Below are positions 60,072 through 64,000 of a stretch of DNA of 64,000 bases, in pieces (the stretch's first letter is position 1; the number at the start of each line of letters is the position of its first letter). Made by a program: the position numbers and the translations under genes. Source of the DNA: Cycas panzhihuaensis (lineage: Eukaryota; Cycadophyta); the NCBI GenBank assembly GCA_023213395.1, contig CM041465.1, positions 190,595,741 through 190,659,740 of the forward strand. The letters run 5' to 3'. The notes beneath the pieces were generated by a model. It saw only the letters and a list, made by a program, of their open reading frames with translations. It searched no databases and was not told the DNA's origin.

Positions 60072-61558
60072 GAGATTTCAAGTTGGATAATAATTGAGAA
60101 ATCTTCAATATAGCTACTATTTAAAAATAAAATGAAGTCCACGGTTATAAAATGCTTCTAAGAATGAGCTCAGATGCACAACAATATTAAATCTATTTAT
60201 AACAAGTTTGAATTTACATTCGACATAAAAACATATAAGACAATAGTCAATGAAGCTTAATAATAGCATAATTCCACCCAAAATCCTACACCCAAACTCC
60301 CAACAACACTTTGAAACATATAAGCAAAGTCATTAATGACAAAATGAAATGGATACCCAAATTGGTTTATGATTGTGTAGCCTAATAAAACCTTGAACCA
60401 TTTAATACCCATCCAATCAATTATGATGTGAATCTACAAACTTAAAAGCTCCTCAAAGCATGCATGATATCTTAATCCTAATTCTATATTGATAGTAATG
60501 TCTAGTAAAGGCCCATAACAAAAGTATCATTTACTTGTCTATATATGCCTTTTCCTTCTACTCTCATAATTCCCATAAAAATTTCTTGTGCATGTATATA
60601 TCTAGGTTCTTTCACATTAAAAGTAGAATGACATAATTACTACATAATACAATGAATATTGGAGTAATAAAGGCAAGAATTTGCTAACCATATCACTTAC
60701 TTAGAAACTCCTTGGAAATGAAAGAAAAGATATTTATATTATATGTTCCACATTAGTTCTATAAAATCACAGTCGAAGCACAGATAAAGTGCCATGTCCA
60801 TGGCATGAAATATTTTGATGATCCCTTTCCCAAAACCAATGAATATAAATACATATATTTGATTAAGTCCAAATCCCACTACTTCTGAAGAAATATGTTT
60901 TTAATGCAAGAAGCATTATAGTTGATGGGTTGATGATGATGTATAACAAGAACCTCTTACACATGGCTAAAGATTACCTATAAAGAATTTCTATAGCAAG
61001 GGAAATACTACCATGATAATTACATGCATACCCTCCCCATTTCAAAGTAGCAATCCTTAACATACTCAAGAAATACGAAAGTGAATTTATTGCTATCTTA
61101 TTTGAGTATTTTCTCCTACATAAATAGATATAATACCATTAGTTACTCCACTACCAAGAAGCACACTATATAGATGAAATAATTGGCAACTTATAGGTCC
61201 TATTCTTTTCCCTAAAAAGCTATTGTGATAGTGCACCCTGCTTAACTACTTCTCATTTATATTGAACATCTTAATATATTGCTTTGTAGATGAAATGATT
61301 AGAAACTTATAGGTCCTTTTCTTTTCCCCAAAAATCTATTGTGATAGTTCACCCTACTTAACTACTTCTCATTTATATTGAACATCTTAATATATTGCTC
61401 TGTGGAGCTACTTGTAATAACTAGAGGATGGTTATGAGTAGCCAATGCTATCAGAAATCCTTATGAGTATCAATTCTCAAATAAGGACTTATGCACTTTC
61501 TCATGTTAAGAAACTAAGTATCTCCACCCTAGGTGTAATGAATTGTTACACCAAAACC
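60072..61558. other. Unassigned sequence between J and K
   Basis: No domain recognised. It contains a 116-base tandem duplication (61171-61402), listed separately. It may be part of the sequence into which J inserted. Confidence 0.45.
61171..61402. repeat. 116-base tandem duplication
   Basis: Units 61171-61286 and 61287-61402, both running from TAGATGAAAT through CTTATAGGTCC to TTAATATATTGCT, differing at only about ten positions by eye and without length change. Confidence 0.93.
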
Positions 61559-62260
61559 TCAAGGTGTTAGTAAAGAGGGCCCCCCATTAAGCAGACCATT
61601 ACCTCCCCCTTCATCAAATGGGCTAGCCCCGCCTAGCTCCACTTTCACTGATAAGAAGAAGTAGAAGAAATAGAAGATATAGAGAAGATAAGAGAAAGAA
61701 GAAGTAGAAGATATAAGAGAAGGTAAGTTAGGGATTAGATCCCTAATAAAGTACTCCCCCTTTAAAAAAGTTTTTCCCTTAAAGCTTACTAATCTCAGGA
61801 TGCTCTTGGATAAATTAATCATTCTTCTAAGTTGCATCTTCTCATGGAAATTATTTCCATTTGATGAAATACTCAATGATTTTTCTAGATCATATATATT
61901 AAATTCTTTTATTAATGATACATTTTGGAATGAGCTAAAGTTGCCCCTTCTCATTTAAGAGAAGTAATTATGTTTGAACTTGTACTTACTATCCAATTAC
62001 TCTCTTGAGACATGAAACATGAAAGACATTATGGATTCTTAATGATGATGGTAAGTCCAAGGCATATGTAACTTCACCAATCTTCTTAAAAATTTAGTAA
62101 GGCCTATAAAGTCAAGGTTGTAATTTATATTACTGATCTAATTTTTGGATCTATTAAATCCTTATTTTTCTACAAAAATGAGTATAAATACCTCTAATGG
62201 AATTTGTTTCATATGTTCAGCCTTTCAGTAGGTAGAAAAATGTAATTAGACTATTAATAA
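61559..62260 (-). pseudogene. Element K: integrase tail and chromodomain of a gypsy chromovirus
   Basis: On the minus strand, the end of integrase (about 62140-62000, with the decayed LDLP..R..VFHVS pattern) is followed by a clear chromodomain at 61915-61770: IEYFIKWK, FP-EDAT, then QFIQEHPEISKL and FFKGGVLY. A chromodomain reads histone marks and in these elements helps direct insertion. The domain is split over two frames, so the long open frame 61954-61559 is only partly in the coding phase. A purine-rich AAAGGGGGAG follows at about 61760, where the 3' LTR should start. The rest of the element, upstream of 62260, is missing or unrecognisable. Confidence 0.75.
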
Positions 62261-62289
62261 ATAAGGAAAATGCATTTAGGATATGATCA

Positions 62290-62460
62290 TATTTGACAGG
62301 GTGCAACCAAAAATCTACAAGTGCAACTAAAAGTATTTGTAGGTGCAACTAGAAAATTTGGAGATGTAACTAGAAATTTACAAGTACAACCAAACTACAA
62401 CCAGGTGTGACTAGACTATGGCCAGGTATAACTAGACTGCAACTAGGTGCAACCAGACAA
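62290..62460. repeat. Short tandem repeat of GTGCAACTAGA type
   Basis: Eight or nine imperfect copies of a unit of 18-24 bases built on GGTGCAACTAGA and its variants (GTGCAACCAAAA, GATGTAACTAGA, GTATAACTAGACT). It lies between the K remnant and the upstream region of L. Confidence 0.85.
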
Positions 62461-63254
62461 AGATTCAACAACTTAAAATTGATCATACGATAAAAAAAAA
62501 AAAAACATCCATTACAAGTCATACACCTATTAATAAGTTAGAAAATAATTTTATTAACTATTTTTCATTAGTTATAAACTAAGGTATGAAGATATAAAAT
62601 GAATGAAGAAAAACAATAATAAACAGAGGGCATATAATACATGGAAGATGGATGAACATAGGAGGAGAACATGGAATAAGTAGTGCAAACCCAATTCTAT
62701 TTGGAGGACATAGGAAGAGACACCAAAGTCATAGACACAACCATGGATGAGGAAAAAATGGCAGTAAATAATACTTGAGTGACACATGAGTTTGCCATCA
62801 TCCCAAAATTAAGTTATATCCAGATAGAAAGGATTGGAAGGGAGTGGATAACCAAGGAACTTTGAAAAGAGGTCTAGTTTTGTGTGTTAGATACGAGGAG
62901 CCCAAGAAAATTTTAGACATAAACATGGAGAAGAGAAGCCACAATAGTCCAAGGTAGATGCCCAGGTAGGAAAATACTTCTCAAAGTCTTATAGATGAAT
63001 ATTAGCCAATCTTCATAATTGGGGTTACTGGTAAATATCCTAGAGAGGACATATCAACCCAGATTGTACCCAACACACTTTTCTCCATTTTTATATCGAT
63101 GTAGCAATCCTATATACACTCATTAGAGTGTAAAACAATAGAATTTTATAAGATCTTTTCAAATATAAAAGTGTATTATACTGTAAATTAATTCTGATTT
63201 AGTTTCAATTGGATAAAGTTTTTACTTTTCCATTCAAATTTAGATCAATATTTT
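62461..63254 (+). repeat. Probable 5' LTR region of element L
   Basis: The sequence just left of L's primer-binding site should be its 5' LTR. The left end cannot be set, because the partner LTR lies beyond the right edge. Nothing else was recognised here; the open frame at 62572-62787 on the minus strand is Leu/Phe-rich with no motif. Confidence 0.4.
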
Positions 63255-63266
63255 TTGTATCAGAGC
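63255..63266 (+). other. Primer-binding site of element L
   Basis: TTGTATCAGAGC, 11 of 12 bases as in the tRNA-Met complement. Confidence 0.72.
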
Positions 63267-63456
63267 TTAGTTTCCTTAAAAAAACCCTTGCAAATTTAGG
63301 GATATTTGAAGAAAAAGAGAGAAAACCCTCTTCTTTTACTGTGCATAAGATTTTATAAAAACTAGGTTTCAATACCAGTTGACTGGTAAACCTTTGATTG
63401 AACCACTTAAGAATGAGCATAGATAGCAAAGGAAAATGGTTGAATTAGAGTAAGAG

Positions 63457-64000
63457 ATGGAGAAAAGCTTCATGAAGATAGAGCAAAACCTTGATAGACT
63501 AACCCAGCTTGTGGCGCAACTAGTTTCTCATCAAAGTGCACCTTCTTCAGTAACCAAAGGAAAGAAGAAAGAAGAAGATGAACTAGTGAAAAGCGACACG
63601 AGTGAAGAACCTATAAAAGACCAACAAGTTGAGAAAGAAGATGAAGATGATAGTCCATCAATAGTAGTGCATCCATTCAAGGTAGAGGCAAAACTTGAAT
63701 TACTCATCTATGATGGAACCTTAGATGCTGAAAAGTTAGATGGTTGGTTGGAACAACTAGAAACTTATTTTTCAATTTATGAGTATAAAACCCAATAGAA
63801 AATCACTTTCGCTAAATTAAAATTGTCCAAGAATGTATTAGTTTGGTGGAATGCATATCTCAAATCCCATAATATGGTTGAAACCACATGGTAATGATTT
63901 AAAGCCCTTATAAAGAAGTAATTATGTCCTATTAGGTATGAAGAGTAACAAAGGATTAAATGGTAATATTATCTACAGGAAAGAGGCCAAAATATCCAAG
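63457..64000 (+). pseudogene. Gypsy gag of element L, runs off the right edge
   Basis: ATG at 63457. An N-terminal coiled-coil-like stretch (MEKSFMKIEQNLDRLTQLV) is followed by a charged Lys/Glu/Asp-rich linker (residues 35-70) and then the conserved start of the retrotransposon gag domain: LLIYDGTLDAEKLDGWLEQL, YFSIYEY, then past a TAG at 63796-63798 the FAKLKL and VWWNAY blocks and, near the edge, ERGQNIQ. This order is that of plant chromovirus gag. Two further stops (TGGTAATGA at about 63890) replace the expected W..F motif. The gene continues outside the window. It is one of the best preserved gag domains here. Confidence 0.85.

Noticed and set aside
60240-60480. Partly open plus-strand frame (KVINDKMKWIPKLVYDCV) right of element J, considered as a host exon
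   Set aside because: Flanked by stops, no splice context or recognised motif; too weak to call.

Overview
The window looks like plant nuclear DNA. It is AT-rich, and I could recognise no intact host gene, no operon-like spacing, and no rRNA, tRNA or CRISPR array. Nearly every recognisable protein fragment is a plant-type LTR retrotransposon domain (Ty1/copia, and Ty3/gypsy of Tat-like and chromovirus types). Wherever a primer-binding site can be seen, it resembles the complement of initiator tRNA-Met (TGGTATCAGAGC-like). The depth of nesting, the age of the copies (LTR pairs differ at roughly a tenth of positions by eye) and the large size suggest a big, slowly purged seed-plant genome, perhaps a gymnosperm; that last step is a guess.

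Layout, using letters for the elements. Left half (1-30628): an old minus-strand copia element C (13297-30628) is the host of a nest. C was hit in its left LTR by plus-strand copia H, which runs from about 3890 to 13296; H's own 5' part is lost or outside the window. H was in turn hit by minus-strand copia A (1-3884, running off the left edge) in gag, and by plus-strand copia I (5504-10901) in integrase. C itself also carries minus-strand copia B (about 15187-22500) between its integrase and reverse transcriptase, and plus-strand element D (23224-26613) inside its integrase, with a perfect 5-base target duplication. D has no gag or pol but carries a TPR-type host gene fragment.

Middle (30629-53432): E (32508-49387) is a second member of D's family. 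It is split by a 13.7-kb minus-strand Tat-like gypsy element F (33083-46808) with 2.6-kb LTRs, and F's right LTR is split by the gag-only copia element G (41296-44359). That makes three levels of nesting, with exact 5-base duplications for F and G. The flanks 30629-32507 and 49388-53432 hold nothing I can name.

Right part (53433-64000): J (53433-60071) is a decayed plus-strand gypsy chromovirus with both LTRs and a chromodomain. K (about 61559-62260) is a minus-strand chromovirus tail. L starts before 63250 and runs off the right edge with a gypsy gag.

Points of most interest: D and E share LTRs, leader and 3' tail but carry different central cargo in the same slot; I contains a 72-base near-perfect inverted duplication inside integrase; F has arrays of a CATGCA-containing unit in both LTRs; and I's reading frames are broken almost only by TAG codons, which fits C-to-T decay at methylated CAG sites. 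All genes described are pseudogenes of mobile elements; none appears able to act.
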